A stretch of DNA of 64,000 nucleotides from NCBI GenBank assembly GCA_947624165.1, contig CANQJC010000002.1:1-64000 (forward strand). Reading direction: 5' to 3'. The translations under genes were made by a program, and so were the position numbers. Each line of letters opens with the position of its first letter. Positions within the stretch are counted from its first letter, which is position 1. This stretch comes from an uncultured Clostridia bacterium. Lineage in GTDB: Bacteria > Bacillota > Clostridia > UBA1381. The notes under the pieces are model-generated. The model searched no databases and was not told where the DNA came from. It was given only the letters and a program-made list of their open reading frames with translations. Shown here one piece after another: positions 33,426 to 43,700 of the stretch.

Positions 33426-34484
33426 ATGAAAGAGCTGTGCGTAATATTCGGAGGACGCTCGCCGGAGCATGAAATCTCGAGAAAATCGGTCACATCTGTT
33501 TTAAATAATCTTGATAAAAACAAATATAACGTCACGCTTATCGGAATAACGAAAAGCGGCGAATGGTACCTTTACACGGGCGATCGTTGTGAAATCGAAA
33601 ACGGCGGCTGGGAAAAGGACGCGGATAATCTGAAGAAAGCCGTTATTTCGCCCGACGCATCGGATAAATCGATAATTGTTTTCGAAAACGGCGAATATAA
33701 AAAGATACATATCGACGTTGTATTTCCCGTGCTTCACGGCGAATACGGCGAGGACGGCACGATACAGGGACTTTTCGAGCTTGCGGATATTCCTTACGTC
33801 GGTATGGGAGTTATGGCGTCCGCAAACAGCATGGACAAAACATCGTCGAAAATCGTGTTCGCGGACGCGGGTATACCGCAGGCGGACTGGGTCGTTGTAA
33901 ATTCCTCGGACGATTTTGAAAAAAAGGCCGACGAGATAGAGAAAAAATTAGGCTATCCTTGTTTTGTAAAGCCCGCGAGAACGGGTTCGTCCGTCGGCGT
34001 GGGTAAGGCTCATGACAGAGCGGAGCTTCTTTCCGCGCTTTCCAACGCCGCGCGGTTTGACAGAAAAATTCTCGTTGAGGAAAATATCGACGGACACGAG
34101 GTAGAGTGCGCCGTGCTCGGAAACGACGACCCCAAGGCTACCACCGTGGGAGAGATCGTGCCGACGGTTGAATTTTATGATTTTGACGCGAAGTATAACG
34201 ATAATTCCACAATACTGAAAATTCCTGCCGAGATCCCAAAGGAAACTATCGAAACGATACGTTCCTACGCGATCAAGGCGTTTAAAGCCCTTGACGGAAG
34301 CGGCTTGTCGAGGGTGGACTTCTTTGTAAAGCACAGTGACGGAAGCGTTGTGCTTAATGAGATAAACACGCTTCCGGGTTTTACAAACATAAGTATGTAC
34401 CCGAAGCTGTGGGGCGCGGAGGGAATAGAATACGGCAGGCTTCTTGACACTCTTATAGAGCTTGCGGAAAAGAGAGTAAAGTAA
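33426..34484 (+). CDS. ddl: D-alanine--D-alanine ligase
   Basis: A 352-residue ATP-grasp ligase making D-Ala-D-Ala for peptidoglycan. It starts MKELCVIFGGRSPEHEIS, with ATP-grasp KPARTGSSVGVGKA near residue 184 and EINTLPGFTNISMYPKLW near 317. I chose ATG 33426 (GGGGAG 11 nt upstream) over GTG 33414, which overlaps that site. It overlaps murI by 1 nt, so the operon supplies both D-alanine dipeptide and D-glutamate. Confidence 0.95.
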   Translation: MKELCVIFGGRSPEHEISRKSVTSVLNNLDKNKYNVTLIGITKSGEWYLYTGDRCEIENGGWEKDADNLKKAVISPDASDKSIIVFENGEYKKIHIDVVFPVLHGEYGEDGTIQGLFELADIPYVGMGVMASANSMDKTSSKIVFADAGIPQADWVVVNSSDDFEKKADEIEKKLGYPCFVKPARTGSSVGVGKAHDRAELLSALSNAARFDRKILVEENIDGHEVECAVLGNDDPKATTVGEIVPTVEFYDFDAKYNDNSTILKIPAEIPKETIETIRSYAIKAFKALDGSGLSRVDFFVKHSDGSVVLNEINTLPGFTNISMYPKLWGAEGIEYGRLLDTLIELAEKRVK

Positions 34485-35293
34485 TGAACAACAAAAGCAT
34501 AGGTGTATTCGATTCGGGACTGGGAGGACTGACGGCTGTAAAGCAGATAATGAACGAATTGCCGAACGAAAGCATAATCTATTTCGGCGATACGGGCAGA
34601 GTGCCTTACGGAACGCGTTCGCGCGATACGATTTTGAAATATACGCGCGGAGACATACGCTTTTTGAAAACCTTCGACGTAAAAATTATCGTGATAGCCT
34701 GCGGAACCGCTTCGAGCGCAGCTCTCCCGATGATAAAAGATGAATTTGACGTGCCTATCGTCGGAGTTATAGATGCTGCGGTCTATGCCGCGGTCCGCGC
34801 GACGAAAAACAAAAGGATAGGCGTTATAGGAACGCAGGGGACGATCAGAAGCGGCGAGTATGAAAAGCAGATCACGGCGTATGACCCCGAAATGAAAGTA
34901 TTTAACCGCGCGTGTCCGATGTTTGTGCCGCTTGTTGAGAACGGCTATTTCGATACGCCGGTAACGAAGCTTATCGTCGAGGAATATCTTGAGGAAATAC
35001 GCGACGAGGGCGTTGATACGCTTATCCTGGGCTGTACGCATTATCCTCTCCTTGCTAAAGCTATCGGCGAATATATGGGCGACGGAGTGAAGCTTATAAA
35101 TTCCGGCGCGGAGGTCGCGAAGTACCTCAAGAAAAAACTTCACGATGAAACGGCGCACAGTGAAAATACGGACGAAACGCAGTATCGGTATTATGTAAGC
35201 GATGATGTTGCCGGCTTTGAGGAGCTCGGCTCGATATTCCTTGAAAGAGAGATCAACGGGCAGGTGAGCAAGATTGACATCGAAAGGTACTGA
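34484..35293 (+). CDS. murI: Glutamate racemase
   Basis: A 269-residue cofactor-independent racemase providing D-glutamate for the cell wall. It starts with IGVFDSGLGGLTAVKQI and carries the two catalytic cysteines in IACGTASS (near residue 74) and LGCTHYPLL (near 186). GDTGRVPYGTRS binds substrate. It is coupled to ddl by a TAATG overlap and its end overlaps the next gene by 20 nt. Confidence 0.95.
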   Translation: MNNKSIGVFDSGLGGLTAVKQIMNELPNESIIYFGDTGRVPYGTRSRDTILKYTRGDIRFLKTFDVKIIVIACGTASSAALPMIKDEFDVPIVGVIDAAVYAAVRATKNKRIGVIGTQGTIRSGEYEKQITAYDPEMKVFNRACPMFVPLVENGYFDTPVTKLIVEEYLEEIRDEGVDTLILGCTHYPLLAKAIGEYMGDGVKLINSGAEVAKYLKKKLHDETAHSENTDETQYRYYVSDDVAGFEELGSIFLEREINGQVSKIDIERY

Positions 35294-35699
35294 TAACGAT
35301 TACCGCATCATAGTCAGGAACAAGCAAAGCGCGGACGGCGAGACAAGCGTCATTGAGGAAATGGCTTACGGCACGCTTTACGCGCGCGGCTCAAAATTTT
35401 ATATAATATACAAAACGGAGAACGACGGAGACAGCGTTTCGTCGCTTATAAAAATCGACAACGATACGGTTTCGATAAAGCGGGGCGGCAGTATTAACGC
35501 GTCGATCGTATATAAAAGCGGCGAGAAACGCGCCTTTGTTTACAAAACCGTGTACGGCGGTATAGAAATGGAAACGAATACTCACCGAGTATACTGCGAT
35601 ATGGACGAGGACGGCGGAAGCGTGGAACTTGTTTATACGCTCGTCATACAAGGCGAGGAATATTTTAATGATATGAAAATAACTGTGGTTAAGAGGTAG
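35274..35699 (+). CDS. DUF1934 family beta-barrel protein (YwiB-like)
   Basis: A 141-residue protein of alternating beta strands (EEMAYGTLYARGSKFYIIY, NTHRVYCDMDEDGGSVELVY) matching DUF1934, a calycin-like family with no established function. TTG 35274 is the likely start, 5 nt after AGGTGA inside murI; no ATG exists near the N-terminus. It belongs to the ddl-murI-ctpA operon. In Bacillus ywiB has a different neighbourhood. Confidence 0.75.
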   Translation: MTSKGTDNDYRIIVRNKQSADGETSVIEEMAYGTLYARGSKFYIIYKTENDGDSVSSLIKIDNDTVSIKRGGSINASIVYKSGEKRAFVYKTVYGGIEMETNTHRVYCDMDEDGGSVELVYTLVIQGEEYFNDMKITVVKR

Positions 35700-35705
35700 A
35701 TGCCA

Positions 35706-37175
35706 ATGAATATAAAAAAAGTAACGGCTGCGCTGACAGCCGCGGCGTTGTTCTTCATGAATGCGGCGTATGCCGCGCCGGCGACCGATTCTAAGACAGA
35801 TGACGAGTCCCCGCAGATCGAATACAGCGGCGGTTACTTATCCTTTGAGCAGATCGCGGAGGGCATAGCGGAGCGATACATAGACGACAGATATACGAAA
35901 GAGGATATTATGTCCATGGGCTTATCCAAGCTGCTCGACGGAGACGAGGAGCTTCTTATAGAGCTGCTCAAGGCGACTTTGAGCAGTATGGACGATTACA
36001 GTGAATATTTCACGAGCGACGAGTATCGGGATTTCCTCGACAATATGAACAACACGTTCTACGGCATCGGCATAAAAATGCGCGAGAACGAGGAGACAGG
36101 ATACGTTGAAATTACAGATTACGCCGAAGACAGCGACAACGCCGAAAAAGCGGGACTGAAGATAGGCGATATAATTTATAAAGTAAACGGCGAGGATATG
36201 ACGGGACACGGTCTCAGCGCGGTGCGCACAAAGATAGTCGGCGAAGAGGGGACCACGGTCGAGATAACCGTCCTGCGCGACGGCGAGGAGCTGACGTTTA
36301 ACGTAAAGCGCGTTGCCGTAAGCACGACCACCGTCACAGGCAGCATTTTGAAGGACGACGTCGGTTATATTAAAATAACGTCGTTCAACGATACGACCGC
36401 CGATGACTTTACGTACACTCTCGGCACCATGCGTGAACAGAATGTGAAAAAAATCATTCTCGACCTGCGCAATAACGGCGGCGGCGTTACGGCGGCGGCG
36501 ATCGACGTGGCTGAACAGATAGTTCCGAAGGGAAAAATCATAGACGTAAAATTCCGCGACAAGTCGTATGACGCGACGTATAATTCGACGCTCGACAAGA
36601 AGGAGTTTGATTTCGCGGTGCTCGTAAACGGCAACACCGCTTCCGCATCCGAAATCCTTGCGAGCGCGATCCAGGATTCGAAAGCCGGCAAGCTTGTCGG
36701 AACAAATACCTTCGGCAAAGCGGTAATACAGAATATATTCCCGCTCAAAAACGGCTCCGTATTCAAGCTTACCACCGGAGAATATATAACGCGCGACGGC
36801 AGACAGATAAACGGCGTCGGACTTGAACCCGACGTTTATGTGGACAATATTGCGGAACCTGTCGACGTGAGCCAATATACGCCGTTTGACTTTGTGACTT
36901 CATGCTCGCTCGGCTCGCGTCATCAAAATGTCAAAGCCGTCAAGGAGCGTCTTGCTCTTATGGGATATTACGACGGCGATACCGAAAGCGACTTGTTCGA
37001 TGTAAAACTCAAGGACGCGTTAAAGACGGTACAGCAGCTGCTGGATATCTTTTCATACGGCGTGCTTGACACTGCTACGCAGCAAATGCTCGATGACGTG
37101 TTCTCGAAGCTTCAGATATCGAACGACGACCAGTTTGACGCGGCTTACAAGCTGCTCGGCGGCACTATCGAATAA
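35706..37175 (+). CDS. ctpA: Carboxyl-terminal processing protease (S41) with PDZ and peptidoglycan-binding domains
   Basis: A 489-residue secreted or membrane-anchored protease. A signal peptide (residues 1-24, AAYA-AP) is followed by a PDZ domain (about 110-190; IGIKMRENEETGYVEI, AGLKIGDIIYKVNGED) and the S41 core. A putative catalytic dyad is Ser313 (NTASASE) with Lys338 (FGKAVIQ) and Gln342. A C-terminal PG_binding_1 domain (about 395-470; NVKAVKERLALMGYYDGD) follows. In sporulating bacteria such enzymes process wall or signalling proteins such as SpoIVFA. ATG 35706 follows AGAGGTAG. A terminator ends the operon. Confidence 0.92.
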   Translation: MNIKKVTAALTAAALFFMNAAYAAPATDSKTDDESPQIEYSGGYLSFEQIAEGIAERYIDDRYTKEDIMSMGLSKLLDGDEELLIELLKATLSSMDDYSEYFTSDEYRDFLDNMNNTFYGIGIKMRENEETGYVEITDYAEDSDNAEKAGLKIGDIIYKVNGEDMTGHGLSAVRTKIVGEEGTTVEITVLRDGEELTFNVKRVAVSTTTVTGSILKDDVGYIKITSFNDTTADDFTYTLGTMREQNVKKIILDLRNNGGGVTAAAIDVAEQIVPKGKIIDVKFRDKSYDATYNSTLDKKEFDFAVLVNGNTASASEILASAIQDSKAGKLVGTNTFGKAVIQNIFPLKNGSVFKLTTGEYITRDGRQINGVGLEPDVYVDNIAEPVDVSQYTPFDFVTSCSLGSRHQNVKAVKERLALMGYYDGDTESDLFDVKLKDALKTVQQLLDIFSYGVLDTATQQMLDDVFSKLQISNDDQFDAAYKLLGGTIE

Positions 37176-37211
37176 AGAGGTATAAAATACATAATATTGT
37201 AAATAATGGTA

Positions 37212-37238
37212 AGGCGGTGCGTAATGCGCCGCCTTTTG
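37212..37238 (+). terminator. Terminator after ctpA
   Basis: AAGGCGGTGC (37212-37221) pairs with GCGCCGCCTT (37227-37236) around GTAAT with one wobble, followed by TTTT. Confidence 0.75.
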
Positions 37239-37294
37239 AAATATATGTAACAAAAAAGTAACAATCTGTTTACAAGTTGTCAATCGTTTTTTTA

Positions 37295-37323
37295 TTGACG
37301 TGACGCTGGTTAAATGGTATAAT
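37295..37323 (+). promoter_or_regulatory. Sigma-A promoter for the LCP gene
   Basis: TTGACG at 37295-37300 and consensus TATAAT at 37318-37323 with a 17-nt spacer. The leader of about 80 nt contains a CCGCGC/GCGCGG hairpin. Confidence 0.8.
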
Positions 37324-37408
37324 AAGTTAAAATAACCGCGCGTATTATGGCTTAAGCGGCGCGGGATTTTATCCGAAATTCGTATATGTTAAATTACGGA
37401 GGTAAACT

Positions 37409-38698
37409 GTGAAAGTCAAATTCAATGTAAAAAAATATTTTCAGGTCCTCGGCATATCGCTTGCGATCATCATAGCGGGTGCCGCCATATGTATGGGTAT
37501 TGATTTTTCATCTCTTACGGATCATACGCCGCTCACGGACGACACCTCGATCGTTCAGGCGGAGGGCGGAAAAATCAACGTACTGCTGATGTGTACCGAT
37601 ATGGACGGGCTTCGTACCGACGCGATCATTCTCGCGCAATACGACACCGATACAAACATGGTAAACATGCTTTCCGTACCGAGAGACACGAGAATGTACG
37701 TGGGTAACCGTTATCAGAAAATAAACGCGGCGCACGCGTATATGACCGACGGGAAAATAGGCGGCGCGGAAGCGACAGTGGAAGCCGTCACAAGGATCAC
37801 GGGAATACCGATAAATTATTATATTGATTTCTCGCTTGACGGAGTGGCGCACGTCATAAACGAAATAGGACCTATTGAATTTACGATTCCCGATATATGC
37901 GGAGACGGTCTCGGTATGGTATACGACGATCCCGTTCAAAGTCTTCACATAAATCTCCCGCCCGGAACATACGAGCTGAACGGTACGCAGGCGGTATGGC
38001 TGATGCGTTTCCGTCACGGAAACTGGGATTATGACCTGAATAACGGACAGGGCGGTTTCAGAGGTTATATAGACGGCGACGGAAGCAGAATGGAATTGCA
38101 GCAGGAATTCATCAAGGCTGTCGTCGACCAGAAGGTCAACGCGTCTCTCGTTCTCAAGATCCCGTCTATCTTTAAGGCGGTAAGCGAGGAAGTAAAGACA
38201 AACCTATCCGTACGCGATGTTGTGAAATATTCGAAGTATGTCGGTAATCTGACAAGCGCGAACATAAACTCTTACGGTCTCCCCGGCGAATTTGATACCG
38301 CCATTCTTGACGGTGCCACCCAGGACGTGTGGGAGGTCGATCTTGACGAGACGCGCAATCTTGTCCAATCCGTGTTCGGTTATCCCGCCGACAATATTAC
38401 GATAAAGAATCCGAAAGCTATGTATGACGACGATGACGACGAGCAGTCGGACGGTACGTCCGACCGCAGCCGTGATTACGATTCGTCAAGCGATACGTCT
38501 TCAACCTCCAAGTCGTCGGATACGTCGTCAAGCAATTCGTCGTCCTCGGTTTACGAGAGTGATGACGGCGACAGCTACGATTCGGAAAATGGATACGACT
38601 CCTATAACGACGACGAAAGTTCAGCCGACAGCTATGATGATTCGTCTGCTTCGTACGATTATGACGAAACCGATTATACATATGACGAAGAGGAATAA
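37409..38698 (+). CDS. LytR-CpsA-Psr (LCP) family cell-wall ligase with acidic low-complexity tail
   Basis: A 429-residue protein: a short basic cytoplasmic N-terminus, one membrane helix (about residues 13-31), and an LCP domain (about 57-300; DGLRTDAIILAQYD, LSVPRDTRMYVGNRYQKINAAHA, GTQAVWLMRFRH). LCP enzymes attach teichoic acids or capsular glycans from lipid carriers to peptidoglycan. From about residue 343 the protein turns into a Ser/Asp/Glu/Tyr tail of some 85 residues (DDDDDEQSD, then many Ser-Asp and Tyr-Asp units) outside the cell, which is unusual. Start is GTG after CGGAGG. Confidence 0.88.
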   Translation: MKVKFNVKKYFQVLGISLAIIIAGAAICMGIDFSSLTDHTPLTDDTSIVQAEGGKINVLLMCTDMDGLRTDAIILAQYDTDTNMVNMLSVPRDTRMYVGNRYQKINAAHAYMTDGKIGGAEATVEAVTRITGIPINYYIDFSLDGVAHVINEIGPIEFTIPDICGDGLGMVYDDPVQSLHINLPPGTYELNGTQAVWLMRFRHGNWDYDLNNGQGGFRGYIDGDGSRMELQQEFIKAVVDQKVNASLVLKIPSIFKAVSEEVKTNLSVRDVVKYSKYVGNLTSANINSYGLPGEFDTAILDGATQDVWEVDLDETRNLVQSVFGYPADNITIKNPKAMYDDDDDEQSDGTSDRSRDYDSSSDTSSTSKSSDTSSSNSSSSVYESDDGDSYDSENGYDSYNDDESSADSYDDSSASYDYDETDYTYDEEE

Positions 38699-38762
38699 AA
38701 TCACGTTATAAAAAACGGTGCGTTTCCGGCTGATTTCCATAAAACAGTAATACTTTAATTTT

Positions 38763-38794
38763 AGCAACGGCATAGTTTCGGCTATGCCGTTGCT
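38763..38794 (+). terminator. Terminator after the LCP gene
   Basis: AGCAACGGCATAG (38763-38775) and CTATGCCGTTGCT (38782-38794) form a perfect 13-bp stem with a 6-nt loop. The following tail is only T-rich (TGCTTG). Confidence 0.7.
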
Positions 38795-38930
38795 TGCTTG
38801 AACATAAATTTAAATATACCGCCTTCTCACCGACGGAAAACACAGTCTGTCAAAGGACAGCGAATCGCTATCCTGAGAAATATATGGCGTAGCGTATTTG
38901 TATAACAGATTAAAGGGGGAGGAAATTAAA

Positions 38931-39716
38931 ATGTGCAGACAAAAAATTGAATGTATAAAATCGATAGGAATAAAATGGACTGCCAATGAAGAAGTTATTA
39001 AAGAGCTTACGGGATACGGACTTGGGGAATTATATGAAGCGGAAAAAGAAAAAATTACTCCCATAAATTATTCTTCGGAGGAATGTTGTATTTTTGATTG
39101 CTCAACATTTAATTTTCATCTTTATCCCGCCAATGAACAAGAAATGAAAAGAATCGCGGACGAAATATCGGACATAAGAAAAAAACTACTTGAGGAGCTA
39201 AAAAACAGAAGTGACGTCGAGGTAGTTAAAAGTAAGGAGTTTTTGAACATTCAAGACAATAGGAAGATATACGTTGCCGATGGTATAGGAAGCAGGGGCC
39301 ACATTGTACCGTTAAGAGGAGATACACGCTATGGCAAAACGGGCGCAAATCAATTATACCGTTTTATTACGGCAAAAAAGAATAACAGACTGTATAATTT
39401 AAATTTCATGCGCTTCTTTACAGATAATGATAAAAAGGTAAACTGTATTCTGAAAGCAATACAATTTGACCGATGCACGGGAGGATCTGTCAACGAGGAC
39501 GGAATATGCTATCCGAAAAGCACGATCGAGGAAGAAACAGAAATATTAAAGACGCATAAGGAAAAGAAGTTTCATGCCGAAGAATTTAAAGAAGAATTTG
39601 AAAACGGTAAAAGCTTCTGCTTCGATCCCTGCGTGAGTTTTCATTCTGAAGATGATATTGCGACCGCATTTATCACCTTTATAGACGAATGTGATAAACA
39701 GATTAAAGAAAATTAA
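38931..39716 (+). CDS. Hypothetical protein, AT-rich orphan
   Basis: A 261-residue soluble protein that I do not recognise. There is no signal peptide or membrane segment. It is charged and helical in the middle (RIADEISDIRKKLLEELKNR), has a Cys-rich patch (EECCIFDCSTF near residue 56), and a Gly/Arg-rich loop (GIGSRGHIVPLRGDTRYGKTG near 121-142) followed by a central alpha/beta part and an acidic C-terminus. GGGGGAGG before ATG 38931 supports translation. Its A/T-rich codons (many AAA, GAA, TTT, ATT) differ sharply from the GCG/CGC-rich neighbours, suggesting recent transfer. It lies alone between the LCP gene and a convergent fumarase subunit. Confidence 0.6.
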   Translation: MCRQKIECIKSIGIKWTANEEVIKELTGYGLGELYEAEKEKITPINYSSEECCIFDCSTFNFHLYPANEQEMKRIADEISDIRKKLLEELKNRSDVEVVKSKEFLNIQDNRKIYVADGIGSRGHIVPLRGDTRYGKTGANQLYRFITAKKNNRLYNLNFMRFFTDNDKKVNCILKAIQFDRCTGGSVNEDGICYPKSTIEEETEILKTHKEKKFHAEEFKEEFENGKSFCFDPCVSFHSEDDIATAFITFIDECDKQIKEN

Positions 39717-39742
39717 GTAAAGCATTGAAAATAAGAGGAAAT

Positions 39743-39809
39743 GCCCGGGCTTGGATCAAAGCACGGTAGACCGATCGTTACGCCCGCGCGGGCTTAATGA
39801 TAATTTTTT
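39743..39809 (+). other. GC-rich palindromic segment after the orphan gene
   Basis: GCCCGGGC (39743-39750) and GCCCGCGCGGGC (39782-39793) flank a CGG-TAGA-CCG mini-hairpin, and a six-T run lies at 39804-39809. It may work as a terminator for the orphan gene, but the T-run is 10 nt beyond the stem. No coding potential is evident. Confidence 0.35.
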
Positions 39810-39850
39810 CTCCTTACCGGCATAAATATCAACACGAATGAGCATATTAT

Positions 39851-39886
39851 AAAGTTTTTCTAAACTTTTCCGCCGCCGCACGGAAA
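39851..39886. terminator. Possible terminator region after fumA
   Basis: Two small stems lie here: AAAGTTT/AAACTTT (39851-39857 with 39862-39868) and TTTCCG/CGGAAA (39867-39872 with 39881-39886). The T-tails are weak, so the assignment is tentative. Confidence 0.35.
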
Positions 39887-39893
39887 TCGTTTT

Positions 39894-40736
39894 TTATATT
39901 ATTTCGGTTGCGTGGCGCGTTGCGTGGCAGTTAATATTGACGGCAACGGGCAATCCCGCGATATGCGTCGGAAATACTTCGATATTCACCGCGAGCGCGG
40001 TGACTGTGCCGCCCATGCCCTGCGGACCTATGCCGAGCTTGTTTATTCTCTCGAGCAGCTTGTCCTCGAGAGAAGCGTAAAATTCATCCGAATTTCTGAC
40101 GTCTATACTGCGCGTCAGTGCTTTCTTTGCGATTTGAGCCGCCTTATCCATTGTGCCGCCGATACCGACCCCGACGACCATGGGGGGACACGGATTCGCA
40201 CCCGCCTTTCTTACCGTCTCCGTAACAAAGTCCACTATACCGTCGAGACCGTCTGAGGGATTAAGCATTTTGACCGCGCTTTTATTTTCACTTCCGAATC
40301 CCTTCGGCGCGAACGTAATTTTTATTTTGTCGCCGCGCGTAAATTCATAATAAATGACGGCAGGCGTATTATCCTTTGTGTTGACGCGCCTGAGAGGATC
40401 GGCGACGACCGACTTGCGCAGGTATCCCTCCGTATAGCCGAGCGCGACGCCCTTATTAACGGCGTCCGTAACGGTATCGCCCTCGACATGGACCTCGTTT
40501 CCGATTTCGATAAAGAATACCGCCATGCCGGTATCCTGACAAATCGGAACCTCCTTATCACGCGCTATGTCGGCGTTTTTCAGCAGATTGGAAAGCACCG
40601 TGCGTGACACGTCGGACTTTTCTTCAATTTCGGCTTTTTCGAGCGCGTCTCTTATGTCGCTGTTGATATAGCAGTTGGCGCGGACGCACATACGCCTGAC
40701 TGCGTTTACGATTTCCTCCGAATTAACGATACGCAT
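39894..40736 (-). CDS. fumA: Fumarate hydratase, class I, alpha subunit
   Basis: A 280-residue subunit corresponding to the N-terminal domain of class I iron-sulphur fumarases (and tartrate dehydratase TtdA). The [4Fe-4S] cysteines are likely those in [11 protein letters not shown] (near residue 66), [16 protein letters not shown] (near 185) and NCHATRHA (near 270). The enzyme interconverts fumarate and malate but normally needs the beta subunit, which usually follows directly. Here the next 157 nt hold no such gene and a convergent orphan lies beyond. It lies 13 nt after the PMT gene, so the two are probably co-transcribed. Confidence 0.9.
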   Translation of the reverse strand: MRIVNSEEIVNAVRRMCVRANCYINSDIRDALEKAEIEEKSDVSRTVLSNLLKNADIARDKEVPICQDTGMAVFFIEIGNEVHVEGDTVTDAVNKGVALGYTEGYLRKSVVADPLRRVNTKDNTPAVIYYEFTRGDKIKITFAPKGFGSENKSAVKMLNPSDGLDGIVDFVTETVRKAGANPCPPMVVGVGIGGTMDKAAQIAKKALTRSIDVRNSDEFYASLEDKLLERINKLGIGPQGMGGTVTALAVNIEVFPTHIAGLPVAVNINCHATRHATEII

Positions 40737-40749
40737 AGTTTATTCTCCC

Positions 40750-43700
40750 TTAAATCAATACCCATGTATTGAACCATCTCAGATAATTTTTTACATAATC
40801 CACGTTGCACGGCTGACCGGAAAGCACCGGATAGAACATTACGAACAGCCATATAACCAGCGCGGCATATATAAACGCAGCATACATGACATTTTTCTTG
40901 TTTTTTGTCTCTTCATAAATACAGTATATCGAATAGCCTATCATAAGCGTGAGGAACGGCACGCAGGGGAAGTAATGATAAATAAACGTAACTCTCGAAA
41001 CGCCCATCCATGATACAAGCTGCGCGAGATATGCTATTATGAGGAAGAGTGAATTTTTGTCTTTGTTTTTGAAAATACGGTACGCCATATACATAAAAGC
41101 GGGGATGCCTACCCACCATACGAGCGGATTTCCGAACGCGCTTATGCCTTCTTTCACGCCGTCCGAAACGCTTCCCGTATAGTACCAGATCGGCCGCTTC
41201 ATTATTATCCATTCGTACCAGCGTGAAGAATATGAATGTTCCGCGTCCAGATGCGAATGGTATGCGAGCATGGATTTTTGATTTGATATTATCGCGCCGA
41301 TACCGTTCTGACCGGGCGTATTGAGATACGGAATATAAGACAGTCCGTAAATCAGAAGCGGCACAGCCACAAAGAATATAACGCACCATAAAAACGTTTT
41401 CAACATGTCGGAGCGAAAATTATACGCGATAAGACCGTTGCTTACGCCGTTCGTCTCACCGCTCGGGTCCTTCAGCACGGCGCGGTATTCTTTATAACGG
41501 CGGTATACCGTTATAAAGAACAGTACGGCAAGTCCCAGCGAGGCGTATATGCCGTTCCATTTTGACGAGACGGCAAACCCCATGAAAATCCCGCTGAACG
41601 CGAGATAAGAAAGATCCTTTTTCAATGGAGTGCCGAGACTTGACGAGTAATACTTGTACATAAAGTAATACATCAGCATTATAAAGAAGGTAACGTATAC
41701 GTCGATCGTCGCGATACGCGTCTGGGCAAAGTGCATAAAGTCAAACGTGAACAAAATACACGTCACGACGGCGAGCCACGTTTTCTTCAAAAGTCTCTTT
41801 GCGAACAGATAAATTATCGGAACCATTATAATTCCGAACACAGTGCCGGCGATTCTCCAGCCGAAGGGACACATACCGAACAGAAGTATTCCGAGCGCGA
41901 TGATGAGCTTTCCGAGCGGGGGATGCGTCCATTCGTAAACGCTGAGACCGTGTACGAATTCATAGGCTGTGCGCGCATGATATACTTCGTCAAAATATGT
42001 TCCGTTTCGGAAGGTCGAACGGTCGGGCACTTCATCTTGTTCGTCAAAAATTGTACCTGCGGCGTCGGGAGACGCCGAAACGGGCGTAATGACCGTGCCG
42101 TCGTCGCTTACAAACCCGATTTCCTTTAACGAAAATTTATCGCCGTTTGTCGACAGCGTTACGTATCTCATACTTACGTTCGGAGCTTTTTCGCTCCAGT
42201 GGAACACATCGCCGTCCGTGATAGTTTCGGAGTAAACGTTTTTACCCGCGCTGTCCTTTGCTCTTATCGACAGGTTACGGTTCGCCGACAGCTCGTAGGA
42301 ACCGAGAAAGTATTTGATTTTATTTATTTGGTAATCGTTTCCGAGGTCGAGCGTAACGGGCGCGTCGGACAGCGTATATTCCGTTTCCGGCGCGTGCATA
42401 TCGCCGAGGTCGCGCAGAGCGATTCCCGAATATACGGCGGTTATGATTATCATCGCGATAATATCCGCTCTTGTTATTTTCGGAATAATGTTCTTTATTT
42501 CGACCGTCTTTTTTTCGACCTTGTCTTTTTTTGAAGCGGACGCTTTGCTTTTGGACGCACCGCTCAAAGGCTTGCCCGAAACAAGATCGTTCTCTATATA
42601 AAGACGATACGAACGCTGCGCCGCATAAATAAGCAGAGCTATATTTATAAGCGACGCCACGACTATTACGGGCGATTGATAATATTTGTTCATATCGGTT
42701 TGATACACGAACAGGACCCATGCGGTGTTGAAAAACTGTGAAAGCGATATCAACCCGTACATGACGTATTCATGAAAATTGAACGTCAGCGCGAACGCCG
42801 CTATCATGAGGACCATCGACGGGAAAGCGTAGCGGTCGTGCATTTTTACCGACAGCATATACACGAAGAAAGCCAGTACCGCGCCGGACACGTAGAACCT
42901 TGATTTGTCCTTGCTTTTGATTATTATAAAGAACGAATAAATGGCGCAGGCGGCAAGCAGGATATAGCTTAAAACGCTTGCGGGTATCGTCAGGTCCTCC
43001 CAATTCATACCAAGCGCGCCCCAAAGATTAAAGGCGTTGACGGTCATATGCGGATACGAAGCGAGCGTAGCCTTGTACTGCTCGAACACATTCGCTATGC
43101 CGAACGGCAGGGCGAGAAGGAATACCAGCGCGATCGCCGCCGCGCCGGCACCGAGGTTTTTCAAAAATTTTTTACGGGTGAAATCGTCGCGGAACACATT
43201 CTCAACTATACCTCCGATAAGCACGGGCGCGAATATAAACGCCTGCGGCTTGACGAGTATACAAAGCGCGAACATGAAATACGAGATCGTCATCTTTTTT
43301 TCGCTTATGAAGTAAATCATAAGAAGTATAAGAAGCGCGTAAACCGCATCGACCTGACCCCACAGCGCGCTGTTGAGTATCGCGGCGGGATTGAAGAGAT
43401 AGAGCGACGCGATGAGCGCGGAGGACATGTCGGAAAACTTGTTTTTTGCGATTTTATAAATTATTACGCCCGCCGCCGCGTCGCACAGGAGCGCGGGAAG
43501 CTTGACGAGCAAATACTGCGCTCCGTCGACGGGAGAAAATAATTTCTGCGCCGCGCCTATGACGTAAAGCACATACATATATCCCGGCGGATAGTCGTGG
43601 AACATATCGAGCGTGTAAAATTTACCGAATCCGTTTTCAAAAACAGCGTTCGACCAGGCTATAAAGCAATTCATATCCGTTTCGTGTCCCTTATATACGG

